Notes: a model not told the origin generated them from the letters alone. A stretch of 64,000 nt of DNA from Pseudoalteromonas peptidolytica (GCF_012641745.1 NZ_WEHZ01000002.1:124001-188000), one strand, 5' to 3'; positions 48,023 through 57,349 are shown, counted from the stretch's first letter. Numbers and translations are program-made.

Positions 48023-48589
48023 TATAATGTCCTTTACATGTGTATTGTTGTTTTGCTGGCTGCTAGAAAGGCATTGATTATCTGAAGCTCCGATTATCTA
48101 GCCCAGCACACTCTAATCTAACTAAGAAAATATAGGTACGTCTTAGACTTTAGTCTGAACCTGATCGTAAAGTATTAATATTGGATAGATATGTGCCAAA
48201 GAGAGTAACAGAGATAAAGTATTTGCTAATCTTAGGCTTAGGATAGGGAATGAGACAACTGACTTATTTTCTTTGGGGCATTTGATAAAAAGTGCCGCGA
48301 ATCATTATTTATACCAATTTGCTTAATTAAGAGGTCTATTTTGAGGCGAGAAAATCTTGTCGATAACTAGGCAAAAATTTTGCTATTTAGTTGTTCTAAA
48401 TGAGAAATTTTTAACGCTGTTAGCGTCAGATTTACTCCTTCAAATTGAGCAAGTATTAAGTCAAATTGGTATTAATCTGAGGTCTGAGTGGGGAATGCGA
48501 TTTACCTGCATTATGTAGGTAAGGCGAGTCTATGCACCAACAGCGGGGAATTGACACTGAGCCCAACACCGTTAGCGCTAAAGCTCAAG
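48023..48589. other. Gap upstream of the cellulase gene
   Basis: The gap holds the cellulase upstream region (48023-48309) and MITE-like copy D (48310-48473). A small hairpin-forming sequence (TTACCTGCATTATGTAGGTAA region near 48502-48522) follows. A short inverted repeat AGACTTTAGTCT lies at 48145-48156. I see no gene here. Confidence 0.55.
48310..48473 (-). repeat. MITE-like repeat, copy D
   Basis: Read from left to right it starts TATACCAATTTGCTTAATTA and ends AGTATTAAGTCAAATTGGTA, so the ends are inverted repeats of each other. The body contains GGTCTATTTTGAGGCGAGAA, AACGCTGTTAGCGTCAGATT and TACTCCTTCAAATTGAGCAA. It is nearly identical to copy E at 54703-54868. It lies 3' of the 48590-48916 gene. 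Confidence 0.82.
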
Positions 48590-48916
48590 TTACTTGGTTT
48601 TGCTCTGTGTGTAGCGACTCAATAGTATACTGGCCACTTGCTGCTTCACGGCCCGTTTATCGGTAGGGTCGACATCAAAGCGTTTAGCTAATAGCATGAT
48701 TTCGTCATCAGTTAGATTGAAAGATAACCGTTGCCTCGTTTTTTTAGATTTTACTTCTAAACCGAGGATCTTCCTTATCATATCCGATGGGGTTAGCTCT
48801 TCATCTATTGCTTGTTTTTTGATACTTTTTTGCACTTCAGTGGTTAAGTCAAAGGCCATCTGTGTGGCCCTTAATGCAACTTCCTGACGTTTCCACTTAC
48901 TCTCTCTGTCAGTCAC
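48590..48916 (-). CDS. Small protein with ribbon-helix-helix-like segments, end of PspA operon
   Basis: The 108-residue protein has two segments that resemble ribbon-helix-helix DNA-binding patterns: around EVQKSIKKQAIDEELTPSDM followed by IRKILGL, and around RLSFNLTDDEIMLLAKRFD. It overlaps the upstream gene by four bases, so it is cotranscribed with the DUF4178-like gene. I do not recognise a named family. A role as regulator of its own operon is a guess. Confidence 0.65.
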   Translation of the reverse strand: MTDRESKWKRQEVALRATQMAFDLTTEVQKSIKKQAIDEELTPSDMIRKILGLEVKSKKTRQRLSFNLTDDEIMLLAKRFDVDPTDKRAVKQQVASILLSRYTQSKTK

Positions 48917-49551
48917 GAGTTGGCTCCAGGAAACAAATCTATAATATCGCTAAGTGGTCGGCACATGGTCAGTGATACATCCGTTTCACCACCATCCCAG
49001 ACTTCGATGTTGATAGCATATTTTTCATCGCTTGAAATAAGCTCTATGACTTCACAGGCTTCACCACTTTCATCTTGATAGCGTGGTAAGGCGCGGTCAC
49101 GATAATCGCTGTCATAAAAATAGCAAACATAGGGAGCTTCACTTTGCTGATAACTTTTTCCTAAAAATCGTTCCAACGGCTCAGGTGTGGCTTGGGTATT
49201 AATGTGAGTCAGCGACTCTTCATCAAAAATCCGTGCGAACTCATCAAGACTGAAAATCGCGTCGACATCTTCTCGTTGGATCTTGATTGAGAAGTTGGCG
49301 TACTCTTCACCATCGCTTTGTTCTATCTGTAAAAAAGTAACCTTGCCTGAATCACTTTCAAGCACAAATTCGTATTCGGCACTTCGTTCATACTGGTATG
49401 TTTGCACCCCAATCACTTTGAGTGTTTTGCCTTTTAGCCAACTTGGGTATGCAAATGAATCAATGATAGTGAGCATGTCTCCAACTTTTAGATCTTTGGC
49501 ATGATCAAGTTGTCGCTCAGGTGTTTTTTTAGATTTAAAGAAACCAAACAT
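48913..49551 (-). CDS. DUF4178-like protein in the PspA/polyamine operon
   Basis: The 212-residue protein begins MFGFFKSKKTPERQ, the kind of start seen in YjfK-type partners of PspA. The region LKVGDMLTIIDSFAYPSWLK to FLQIEQSDGE looks like the barrel of DUF4178. The second half (YVCYFYDSDYRDRALPRYQD) is unassigned. The family call is tentative. It lies 69 bases downstream of the pspA-like gene, beyond a terminator. Confidence 0.6.
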   Translation of the reverse strand: MFGFFKSKKTPERQLDHAKDLKVGDMLTIIDSFAYPSWLKGKTLKVIGVQTYQYERSAEYEFVLESDSGKVTFLQIEQSDGEEYANFSIKIQREDVDAIFSLDEFARIFDEESLTHINTQATPEPLERFLGKSYQQSEAPYVCYFYDSDYRDRALPRYQDESGEACEVIELISSDEKYAINIEVWDGGETDVSLTMCRPLSDIIDLFPGANS

Positions 49552-49580
49552 GATGCACCTATAGGGTTATCAAAAATGAT

Positions 49581-49600
49581 AAAAAGGAGGCTAGGCCTCC
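49581..49600 (-). terminator. Terminator between pspA-like and DUF4178-like genes
   Basis: GGAGGC and GCCTCC pair around a 3-base loop, and five T residues follow on the minus strand. It should reduce transcription into the two downstream genes. Confidence 0.75.
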
Positions 49601-49620
49601 CTTCTTAAAAAATAGCAAGT

Positions 49621-50310
49621 TTACTTGTTTTGCTTCGCTTTAATGCGCTCAAGAATATCGTTGCTCTTTGGCGTAGAGCCAATTCCAGCTTCAGCCATTT
49701 TTGCTTTTAAATCAGCACCACTGGCAGCTGCTTCTAGCTCTTTCGCTGCGGCGAGTTGGTCTTGTCTATCTTGTTGGCGCTGCTTGATACGCTCAAGAGA
49801 TTGACGGGCATTTACCATTGATGACTCATTGGTGTTTAGTGTGCTGTTCACTGCCATGGTCGCTTTTTGAACGCTGTCTGTGGTTTTAACCATAGTCAAT
49901 TGGCGTTGATTTTCCTTTATCGACTTTTCGGCTTCTTTAATTTGTTGCTTCAATAAGATTACATGTTTACTAAAGCCATCTAGCACTTGTTGGTGCTCTG
50001 CACGCTCATCTTCAAATTCGCTGATTTTCTCTGCTATTTCAACCGCAAGCGCTTCATTACCCTTTTCTAGTGCTTCACCTGCGTAGTTTTCATGTTCAAT
50101 GATGCTGTCTTCAAGCGATGCGAGTTTGCGCTTAGTTTGCATTTCTTTAGCCATCACTTCAGTAAGACTTTTCTTCGCTTTGGCTAACGCGTTTTTAGCA
50201 TCTGCAATCTCTTGCTCAAAAATACGGATGCCGTTTGCATCAACAATTGATTCACCAACTTCTCTCGCACCACCACGGACCGCGGTAAATAATTTCTTTA
50301 AAATACTCAT
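49621..50310 (-). CDS. PspA/IM30 family protein (YjfJ-like)
   Basis: The 229-residue protein is a long alpha-helical coiled coil typical of PspA/IM30/Vipp1 (ESCRT-III superfamily). The start MSILKKLFTAVRGGAREVGE is amphipathic and membrane-contacting. Segments such as AKKSLTEVMAKEMQTKRKLA and the C-terminal NDILERIKAKQ follow. Such proteins form rods on damaged membranes. It lies with DUF2170 and, upstream, a DUF350 and a spermidine-synthase-like gene. No PspF or PspBC gene is adjacent, so control differs from classical Psp. Confidence 0.9.
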   Translation of the reverse strand: MSILKKLFTAVRGGAREVGESIVDANGIRIFEQEIADAKNALAKAKKSLTEVMAKEMQTKRKLASLEDSIIEHENYAGEALEKGNEALAVEIAEKISEFEDERAEHQQVLDGFSKHVILLKQQIKEAEKSIKENQRQLTMVKTTDSVQKATMAVNSTLNTNESSMVNARQSLERIKQRQQDRQDQLAAAKELEAAASGADLKAKMAEAGIGSTPKSNDILERIKAKQNK

Positions 50311-50325
50311 TTCACAACTCCAATA

Positions 50326-50745
50326 CTAATCATTCAAATACATAGTCACAGCATCTAAAGCTTCAATGGCATTATCAGCTAAGGTGACAAGTTCGTGCGT
50401 GATTTCATCAATTGAGGAGGAAACAGCTAGAGCACCAAATATTGCATACTGCTCATCAATTTTAGCAAACGCACTCAGAGGAATAGGCACATTGAGTTTT
50501 AATAATGCTTCATTTAACTCGTTGAGTAACTCAGGTTTCACTTCATTTTCGTTGAACAAGTAACTAATACACACTAGTTGCTCTTCAGTCTGAGTTACAA
50601 AAATCGGTAATTCGTCATTTCCGTCAACAATCACTTGCAATACATCCTGCTCGCCTTCATTAGCGATTAGGAATGATTCGAAGTTAGCACCTTCAGTTTC
50701 AAATGATGCTAATTTGATTGATAGTTCATTTAATTCCATCTTCAT
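50326..50745 (-). CDS. DUF2170 family protein (YjfI-like)
   Basis: The 139-residue acidic protein has the DUF2170 look: short strands such as VLQVIVDGNDELPIFV and an alternating EALLKLNVPIPLSAFAKID segment. It lies 15 bases upstream of the pspA-like gene, the same pair as E. coli yjfI-yjfJ. An in-frame ATG at 50739 (MELNELSIKL) has better spacing from AAAAGG than the ATG at 50745. The molecular function is unknown. Confidence 0.8.
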   Translation of the reverse strand: MKMELNELSIKLASFETEGANFESFLIANEGEQDVLQVIVDGNDELPIFVTQTEEQLVCISYLFNENEVKPELLNELNEALLKLNVPIPLSAFAKIDEQYAIFGALAVSSSIDEITHELVTLADNAIEALDAVTMYLND

Positions 50746-50760
50746 TTACCTTTTCGTATT

Positions 50761-50807
50761 GACATATTATGTCTGAGTTAAGATTTGCACGTAAGACATA
50801 TTATGTC
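50761..50807. promoter_or_regulatory. Pair of identical near-palindromes upstream of the DUF2170-pspA genes
   Basis: GACATATTATGTC occurs at 50761-50773 and again at 50795-50807, starts 34 bases apart. Each is a GACATA/TATGTC inverted repeat around one central base. The outer flanks are TTGACATA on the left and TATGTCAA on the right, so the two copies also mirror each other. On the minus strand the site nearer the gene contains CATAAT, a possible -10 element. A dimeric regulator binding two sites is inferred. Confidence 0.6.
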
Positions 50808-50819
50808 AATGGTCGCGCG

Positions 50820-52556
50820 TTAATTTTTGTACAACTCATCTTCAGTTTGCCATGCTTGGCGATAGTAATCATAGAGCTTTCCCGTCCCTAACTGATTGAC
50901 TTCTATATCTTTTGCGTCATCAAAAAAGTGATTTGGAAATGCAAAAGTAGACAATAAATAATTTTTATTGATCCAATTACTTGCCACAGGCAACGTCGTG
51001 ACAGTGCGAATTCTTTCACTTGCTGGTTGTCCTGCTCTGGTTGCAATTGTCCAACCCCACTGGCCAAATGAGGGAATATTTTGCTGATATTGTTCCACAT
51101 GGGTGAAGCCTGCATGCTTGACGGTTTTAGCGATACTAATAAAAGCTTTTTGAGCATGGTAGGGCGAAGTTGATTGAATTGCCAAGGCGCCGTCTGGTGC
51201 GAGTAACTGACGCACATGGTTGTAAAAATAGTCGCTGTACAATTTGTTCAAATCAGGGTGGTTTGGATCGGGTAAATCAATAATGATAGTGTCAAACTGC
51301 CGCCCTTGATCGAGCATTTTTTCAACTTCTAAAAATGCGTCTGCAACAATGACAGTAGCTCGCGGATCGTTTAACGCCCCCTTGTTTAATGTAGTCAGTT
51401 TGGCTGTGATCTCTGGTTTTTGAGGAAACGGTTGATCCGCCAAGCCAAATAGTGACAGTAATTGCCCATCCAAATCTATCAAGGTGGCACTTTTTACGGG
51501 CCATTCTAATACATCGCGTAATGCGAGCCCGTCGCCACCGCCAATGATCAAGACATTTTCACGACGATTTGAAGCAAGCATGGCAGGGTAGACGAGCATG
51601 GTATGGTAGATTTGCTCATCCACAGACGAAAATTGCAGTCGGCCATTTAGGAATAAGTCATTAATGGGAGTCGGCTGTGTGCGACTCAAACGCTCGGTAA
51701 TAACAACATGCTGATACTTGGTTGCTTCTGAGTAAATTACTTTGTCTTTGTACAAGACATTGCTTAGGTCTTTCATCCAAATAGAGCCATTATTTAAGAT
51801 GATAAAAAAGATCCCTAGTAACAGAAAATGACAGACAAAAAGTAGTTTAGATAGCTTTACATGGGCTTGATAGCGCCATAAAAAAATCAATCCAGCAATA
51901 ATATTGAAAAGTGCTGTCCATGCCGCGGCTTGCATGATTGGCAGTGCCAGCATAATGGTCACCCATATTGCTGCACCAACGCCTGCCCCGATGTAGTCTG
52001 CGCCATAAATAGTACCAGCGTTATTTTCAAGAAAACGGCCATATACTTGTTGACGGATCCTCGCTATCAGTGGAATTTCCATGCCGATAAAAATACCTAA
52101 GATTAACCCAAATACATAGGGAAGAAATCGTGCAAAGTCTTGTAGTTGCTCAAATGGCATGCCATCAAGCAGGCTGTCTGTCGGCAAGCTGTAGATACTA
52201 GATAACGTATGGGGCAGCGTGTAGGTGAGCGCGATGACGCTGGCAATGATCAAAATACTACTCATTCCCAGCAGTGCGATTAAGCTTTCAAGCCAAGCAA
52301 AGGCTGTAAAAGGATCCTTGAACCAACGAGCTAAGAAAGCGCCAATACCCATGGCAACTATCATGGTGCCTATCATTGCATAAATTGCACTTTCGACAGA
52401 GCCTAAAACGCGTCCAGCATAGTGGGAGAGTAAGTATTCGTAAATAAGGCCGCAACCAGCCAAAATAGCCATTACGCCGATAAGTAATGTGTCGTGACCG
52501 AGCAACGACCAGTTGCCGGCCACCTTTGTTGAAGTTTGTGGTGCTGTTTCGCTCAA
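50820..52556 (-). CDS. Membrane-bound spermidine-synthase-like aminopropyltransferase
   Basis: The 578-residue protein has about seven membrane helices in its first half. The cytoplasmic half is a spermidine-synthase domain with VLIIGGGDGLALRDVLEWP, DLDGQLLSLFG and DTIIIDLPDPNHPDLNKLY (SAM-binding fold). It probably makes or modifies a polyamine at the membrane. It starts three bases after the DUF350 stop. In related systems it occurs with PspA, DUF350 and DUF2170. The substrate is unknown. Confidence 0.88.
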   Translation of the reverse strand: MSETAPQTSTKVAGNWSLLGHDTLLIGVMAILAGCGLIYEYLLSHYAGRVLGSVESAIYAMIGTMIVAMGIGAFLARWFKDPFTAFAWLESLIALLGMSSILIIASVIALTYTLPHTLSSIYSLPTDSLLDGMPFEQLQDFARFLPYVFGLILGIFIGMEIPLIARIRQQVYGRFLENNAGTIYGADYIGAGVGAAIWVTIMLALPIMQAAAWTALFNIIAGLIFLWRYQAHVKLSKLLFVCHFLLLGIFFIILNNGSIWMKDLSNVLYKDKVIYSEATKYQHVVITERLSRTQPTPINDLFLNGRLQFSSVDEQIYHTMLVYPAMLASNRRENVLIIGGGDGLALRDVLEWPVKSATLIDLDGQLLSLFGLADQPFPQKPEITAKLTTLNKGALNDPRATVIVADAFLEVEKMLDQGRQFDTIIIDLPDPNHPDLNKLYSDYFYNHVRQLLAPDGALAIQSTSPYHAQKAFISIAKTVKHAGFTHVEQYQQNIPSFGQWGWTIATRAGQPASERIRTVTTLPVASNWINKNYLLSTFAFPNHFFDDAKDIEVNQLGTGKLYDYYRQAWQTEDELYKN

Positions 52557-52559
52557 GAG

Positions 52560-53459
52560 TTAGGCACCTAGCAAACTTGCCATCGTTAAGCCAATCGCAA
52601 AAGAGAGTGCCGCTGAAATGGCTGCAACACCAACATTCTTTTGTCTATTTACTTCATCAGAAATATCTTTGCCAGCAAGGATGATTTTGATCATCACCAA
52701 GTGTAGAACAATAAAAAGCAGCACACTGCCAAGGGCACAAAGGCTCCAATATAGCAGGCTAGCATTGATATCGTCGGCAACATAAGGAGCGATACCCGAA
52801 GCTGCGGTAAGCGCCAAAGCAGAGCCGATTAAAAAGCCAGCGTAACGGATCCCCACAGCAACATTGTTGTCTTTAATTGCCTGCTGTAAGCAGTCGCCAC
52901 TCTTGTTGGTGCGTTTGAATAGTTGTACACGATACTGAGTTACCAATAGCATACAGATGTTCCCGATAACAAAAGCGGCAACGACGATGGGTAAGCCATA
53001 CCATCCCTCAGTAAGCACCCATAACAAGGCTGAGCGTATCACAATGGCAACACTTACCACATGGCCAAAGTCGATAAGTGCAGCTGTGACGTTACCTTTG
53101 ATGATCTCATCATGTAGGTCGACCTTTCGCAGCGCAACTTTGTCTTGAAAAAAGTGACCAAGTTTAATCAGTACGATCCCCACGATGCCATAACCTGCCA
53201 TTTGAATCGCTTCTTGAGCAAGTGAACTGGCAAATGCGCCACTGGTTATACCTGAGATAACGATAGCTAAACCAGTTAACCCAGCTGCAAAGCTCAAGCC
53301 AAAAGCAAAATTGTCTCTTTCTGTGATCTCGTCGTTGGCGTGGAGGTTAGACACCAAGCCTTTAATATATTTTAAGCTAACAAATAGCGCGACGATCACC
53401 GCCATATCTATTAGCAATGCTTGAAAAGTCCAAGCTGTTAATCCGTTAAATTGATACAT
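52560..53459 (-). CDS. DUF350 membrane protein, two tandem domains (YjfL-like)
   Basis: The 299-residue protein has about eight membrane helices. Two DUF350 domains are visible: NFAFGLSFAAGLTGLAIVIS in the first half and the related NVAVGIRYAGFLIGSALAL in the second. E. coli YjfL has one such domain. DUF350 proteins are often linked to polyamine-related enzymes. It is cotranscribed with the spermidine-synthase-like gene. Confidence 0.87.
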   Translation of the reverse strand: MYQFNGLTAWTFQALLIDMAVIVALFVSLKYIKGLVSNLHANDEITERDNFAFGLSFAAGLTGLAIVISGITSGAFASSLAQEAIQMAGYGIVGIVLIKLGHFFQDKVALRKVDLHDEIIKGNVTAALIDFGHVVSVAIVIRSALLWVLTEGWYGLPIVVAAFVIGNICMLLVTQYRVQLFKRTNKSGDCLQQAIKDNNVAVGIRYAGFLIGSALALTAASGIAPYVADDINASLLYWSLCALGSVLLFIVLHLVMIKIILAGKDISDEVNRQKNVGVAAISAALSFAIGLTMASLLGA

Positions 53460-53482
53460 GTGTTAACTCCGCTATATATGCG

Positions 53483-54424
53483 CTATTTGCCCCGGCTTAC
53501 GCCGCGGGAGGTTCTACTTGAGCTATTGCGAATTGAGCCTGAACTGGAAGCTCTTGAATAGCTGCTTCGCGTAACCGACGAGGGGGTATTACTGCTTCGG
53601 CTTAGCCCTGATGCGCCAGCTTTTTTCTTCGCATAAGGACTAGTAAATTGTTTGCCTTGGCGTTGATAGGACTGCTTAGTGCGTTTCACTAATTCAGTTT
53701 GGCGTTTGTAGCTCTTATAGCTGGTATATCTGTGGCGACCATAGTCGCTGTAATAGCTATATCTTCGATGTTTACTCCAGCGGCCATATTCGACGTCGCC
53801 GACAATGTCGCCAAGCATGCGATAAACACCATACCACACCCAAAAGCTTGTTCCATTTGAGTCAGTTTGCCATTCACCATAGTTTGCATTACCGACAAGC
53901 TGGTTACCCACCGCTGCCTGACCATTGTTTGTTATGTGTTCTGCCTGTTGGCTGATAGCACCGACACGGGCTAATTTACCATCAGACATATCCGCTAACA
54001 CATTGATAGGATCGGTTAGTGCATCATTAAACAGACTAATTGAGGCTGCCTCTTTTAACAGTATTGCTTGGTTAATGATATCGTCGCTGCTCATTGTCGG
54101 AGCTGGAGATTTAAGGGATTGATAACGAGTCAATAAACTCTGATAAAGTGTGCCACTGCTCGTTGCATCTTGTGCGATGATTTTAGCAATTTCACTAAGT
54201 TGAGGTTTTTGCTGAGCGAGTACTTTGCCATACTCAGTCAATAGGTTGGCATTTCTTAGCTGTTTTTTATCAAGCGCAGTACCCAACGTATTAATCGCTG
54301 TTGAGGCGTCTTGAAGTGTATGTGTGATGGTTTGCTGGAGGCGCTCTTCTTTTGATTCACAGCCTAGCAGAAAACTCATTACACACAGCAGGCTAACTAA
54401 TTGCCAAATTTTAAAGTTGGACAT
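53483..54424 (-). CDS. Putative lipoprotein with Ser/Arg-rich tail
   Basis: The 313-residue protein has a lipoprotein signal with lipobox LLGC near residue 22. A helical region follows, then a WGVYRMLG-like stretch (VWYGVYRMLGDIVGDVEYG). The last 80 residues are low-complexity and rich in Ser, Arg and Tyr, suggesting a disordered basic tail. It is probably the first gene of the operon, 23 bases before the DUF350 gene. I do not recognise a family. Confidence 0.72.
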   Translation of the reverse strand: MSNFKIWQLVSLLCVMSFLLGCESKEERLQQTITHTLQDASTAINTLGTALDKKQLRNANLLTEYGKVLAQQKPQLSEIAKIIAQDATSSGTLYQSLLTRYQSLKSPAPTMSSDDIINQAILLKEAASISLFNDALTDPINVLADMSDGKLARVGAISQQAEHITNNGQAAVGNQLVGNANYGEWQTDSNGTSFWVWYGVYRMLGDIVGDVEYGRWSKHRRYSYYSDYGRHRYTSYKSYKRQTELVKRTKQSYQRQGKQFTSPYAKKKAGASGLSRSSNTPSSVTRSSYSRASSSGSIRNSSSRTSRGVSRGK

Positions 54425-54910
54425 TCATGTCACCTAATCTACCTTGACCATTCGTGTTAATGTGCTGCCTTATTGCCTTTAAGTCAACTATTAAGCTTTA
54501 TAATACCAAGCCTTAAATTGCCTTAAATTGTAACAATAAGTCAGAGAGAGGGTTTTCTTAACTTATATCCCTAACATCAATATTGTCCAATTAAGCAGCT
54601 GATTATGACAAGCGCATGGCATTACAGTAAAAACTATCGTCATACAGACTCTATTGTTATAAGTATTGTTGTTAATATTGCAAAAAAGCAGTAGTTATAA
54701 GGTTATACCAATTTTCTTAATTAAGTGGTCTATTTTGAGGCGAGAAAATCTTGTCGATAACCAGGCAAAAATTTTGCTATTTAGTTGTTCTAAATAAGAA
54801 ATTTTTAACGCGGTTAGCGTTAGATTTACTCCTTCAAATTGAGCAAGTATTAAGTCAAATGGGTATTACTACTGCCTATTTAACCTGAGGTTGCTTGTTA
54901 CTCAACTCGC
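54425..54910. other. Gap between the lipoprotein and Spo0M-like genes
   Basis: The gap contains an AT-rich upstream region (54425-54702), where the lipoprotein operon promoter must lie but cannot be assigned, and MITE-like copy E. I see no gene here. Confidence 0.5.
54703..54868 (-). repeat. MITE-like repeat, copy E
   Basis: It is nearly identical to copy D and runs from TTATACCAATTTTCTTAATT to AGTATTAAGTCAAATGGGTA. The ends are inverted repeats. It lies 3' of the Spo0M-like gene (minus strand). Confidence 0.82.
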
Positions 54911-55693
54911 TTAGCTATGTTGCTCGAGCATGTCGTAGATGATGTCTTCAAGTGCTTCGATGTCTTCTGCACTTATTAATAGCCTTGACTTAGACTCATC
55001 AAGATCGAGGGCTTCAGCAAAAAAGCCTTTTAATCCTCTAGCTTTTCTATCCATTTCGAAAATAACTTCTAGCTGTTTGCCACGGGTAAAAAAGACCATC
55101 TCGACTTCATCAAAGCGACCGTGAAAATCGCCTGTGATGGTTTTAAACTCCAACTCCTGCACAAATGGAAGACGTGAAAAGGATACTTCATCAATACCTT
55201 CACAATCAGACTCATAAAGTTTAAAACCAAGGGCTTCCATCGCATCGATTACGGCTTGTTGTAGCTCAGAAGGCACAATGTGCAGATAGTCGCGGTCAGA
55301 TTTATCAAGTGCCATATCAATGTCGAGGTTGGTTGCAATCCACGTCTTAGATTGACCCACGGTCAGTGGAGTCTCTTCTGCTAAATCGAGCGCAAATGGA
55401 ATATGCTTTTCATCACCAGGTTCGATGGTAAATTGTTCATCTATATGAAATGCAGCGAGAGTATGCGATTTAGTAACCGTTATTGTCTCACCTTCACTGT
55501 CTTCTTTTTCAACGGTGTAATTACACATTACTTTTAGATCTATTTTGTTGATCTCTTGTGCAACTTTGCCACCAATGATTTTTACAATGCCAGAGATTTC
55601 TTCGCCAGGAGCGGCTTGATGATGATCCAGTACGGTGTCAACTTTTGCTGCGCCAATACCGACAGCCCCAAGGGCTTTTTTAAAGAAAGACAT
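54911..55693 (-). CDS. Spo0M/SpoOM-like arrestin-fold protein
   Basis: The 260-residue protein begins MSFFKKALGAVGIGAAKVDT, and VLDHHQAAPGEEISGIVKII is typical of Spo0M-family proteins, whose fold resembles arrestin. In Bacillus Spo0M affects sporulation; in Proteobacteria its role is unknown. The ATG at 55693 is preferred because AAGGA is at proper distance; the ATG at 55699 would overlap the ribosome site. Confidence 0.85.
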   Translation of the reverse strand: MSFFKKALGAVGIGAAKVDTVLDHHQAAPGEEISGIVKIIGGKVAQEINKIDLKVMCNYTVEKEDSEGETITVTKSHTLAAFHIDEQFTIEPGDEKHIPFALDLAEETPLTVGQSKTWIATNLDIDMALDKSDRDYLHIVPSELQQAVIDAMEALGFKLYESDCEGIDEVSFSRLPFVQELEFKTITGDFHGRFDEVEMVFFTRGKQLEVIFEMDRKARGLKGFFAEALDLDESKSRLLISAEDIEALEDIIYDMLEQHS

Positions 55694-55934
55694 ATTCATC
55701 CTTATTTATGTTATGACCTTCCATCATGGAAAGTTTTGCGCTGTCGATTATAGGAATTAATAGAGATTCGTCAAATGCTTTTCTGTTTCGCAGACGCTGT
55801 TTTCTGGGTTGTGTATTATTTTTCAACAAGATGAATTAGAGTGTAACATTAACCCAATCAGCGCTAATAAATTCATCTGACAATAACCTCAATCATGGTA
55901 CACTTCGCGACTTTTCAGTTGTTCGAGGTAGAGA

Positions 55935-57293
55935 ATGAAAGTCGGGTTTGATTACGGTAGCTCCAATTGCGCAATGGGCGTCATGAAAAATGGTGAAGTA
56001 GAATTACTGCGTCTTGAGCAAGATAAACATTACCTACCTTCAACTATGTATGCCATGCACAATGCACTCATCCCCGCTTTTGTGCACCGCCACGCTGTTA
56101 TTACGGATCCCGACTACGCTCAGTCTCGTCAAGGCTTACTGAGTGTTGCTCAGCAGGCAAAACGTGATTTAGATCTTGCTTCGCAGGAGACAGGCGTATT
56201 TTTTGGCCAGCAAGCCATTAACGAATACATCGAATTCCCCGAAGAAGGCTTTTACGTTAAATCTCCCAAGTCTTTTTTTGGTGCTGTTGGCCTCAAGCCA
56301 CAACAAGTTGCATTTTTTGAAGACATCGCAACGGCAATGATGTTAGAGATTAAGCAGCGAGCCGAATCTCAATTACAACAAACACTTACTGATACAGTTA
56401 TCGGTCGCCCGGTTAACTTTCAATCCGTCGGAGGCGAAGAGAGTAATCAGCAGGCTATCAGCATTTTAACTACAGCAGCCAAACGGGCTGGATTTCAAGC
56501 GGTAGATTTTTTGTTTGAGCCTTTAGCTGCGGGAATTGAATATGAAAGTCGCCTTGAGCGCGATAAGTTGGTGTTAGTTGTCGATATTGGAGGTGGTACT
56601 AGCGACTGCTCTTTTGTGCGTATGGGGCCGAGCTATCGCGACAACGACCAGCGACAACAGGACTTTTTGGCACACACCGGAAAGCGTGTAGGGGGTAATG
56701 ATTTAGACATCGCTCTTGCTTATCATCAGTTAATGCCGCTATGCGGGCTAGGTTCAAAGATGAATTCAGGCCTGCCAATGCCGAGTCAACTATACTGGCA
56801 GGCATGTAAAATTAATGACATCCAGTCACAACTAGATTTTTATAGCGATAAACTAACACGTGAACTAAAAAGCATGCTTCGTGACGTTGCCGAGCCGGAC
56901 AAATTGGCACGTTTACTGACCATTCAACAAAATAAGTTGACCCATCAGGTTGTCCGCGAAGGTGAGCTTGGCAAAATAGCGCTATCTGAGCAGGAGCAGT
57001 TCAACGCCGATCTGAGCTTTATTGGAGCACACTTAACTCAAACTATCACACAGCAAGATTTTGCTGACGCCGTGATGTTAAATCTTGAGCAAATGGGAGC
57101 GCTTGCCAAAGAAGCGATAAGCCAAGCAGGCGCAAAGCCTGATGTGATCTATTTAACCGGTGGTAGTGCGCAGTCTCCATTGCTTAAAGCAACCCTTGCG
57201 CAGCAAATTGGTGATATTGAGATGGTTAACGGTGACAACTTTGGCAGTGTGACGGCAGGGTTAACTAAGTGGGCGGATAAAATATTTAAGTAA
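55935..57293 (+). CDS. yegD: Hsp70-like chaperone YegD
   Basis: The 452-residue protein is an Hsp70-type ATPase domain without the usual substrate-binding domain. It begins MKVGFDYGSSNCAMGVMKNG and has VVDIGGGTSDCSFV and VIYLTGGSAQSP. Length and layout match E. coli YegD (450 residues). Partners are unknown. It lies alone between convergent and divergent genes. Confidence 0.92.
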   Translation: MKVGFDYGSSNCAMGVMKNGEVELLRLEQDKHYLPSTMYAMHNALIPAFVHRHAVITDPDYAQSRQGLLSVAQQAKRDLDLASQETGVFFGQQAINEYIEFPEEGFYVKSPKSFFGAVGLKPQQVAFFEDIATAMMLEIKQRAESQLQQTLTDTVIGRPVNFQSVGGEESNQQAISILTTAAKRAGFQAVDFLFEPLAAGIEYESRLERDKLVLVVDIGGGTSDCSFVRMGPSYRDNDQRQQDFLAHTGKRVGGNDLDIALAYHQLMPLCGLGSKMNSGLPMPSQLYWQACKINDIQSQLDFYSDKLTRELKSMLRDVAEPDKLARLLTIQQNKLTHQVVREGELGKIALSEQEQFNADLSFIGAHLTQTITQQDFADAVMLNLEQMGALAKEAISQAGAKPDVIYLTGGSAQSPLLKATLAQQIGDIEMVNGDNFGSVTAGLTKWADKIFK

Positions 57294-57349
57294 CGCTTAC
57301 GGCCATCAATGTGTCTTAGTATTTACCTGAACTTGGGGTAAAAAGCTTT

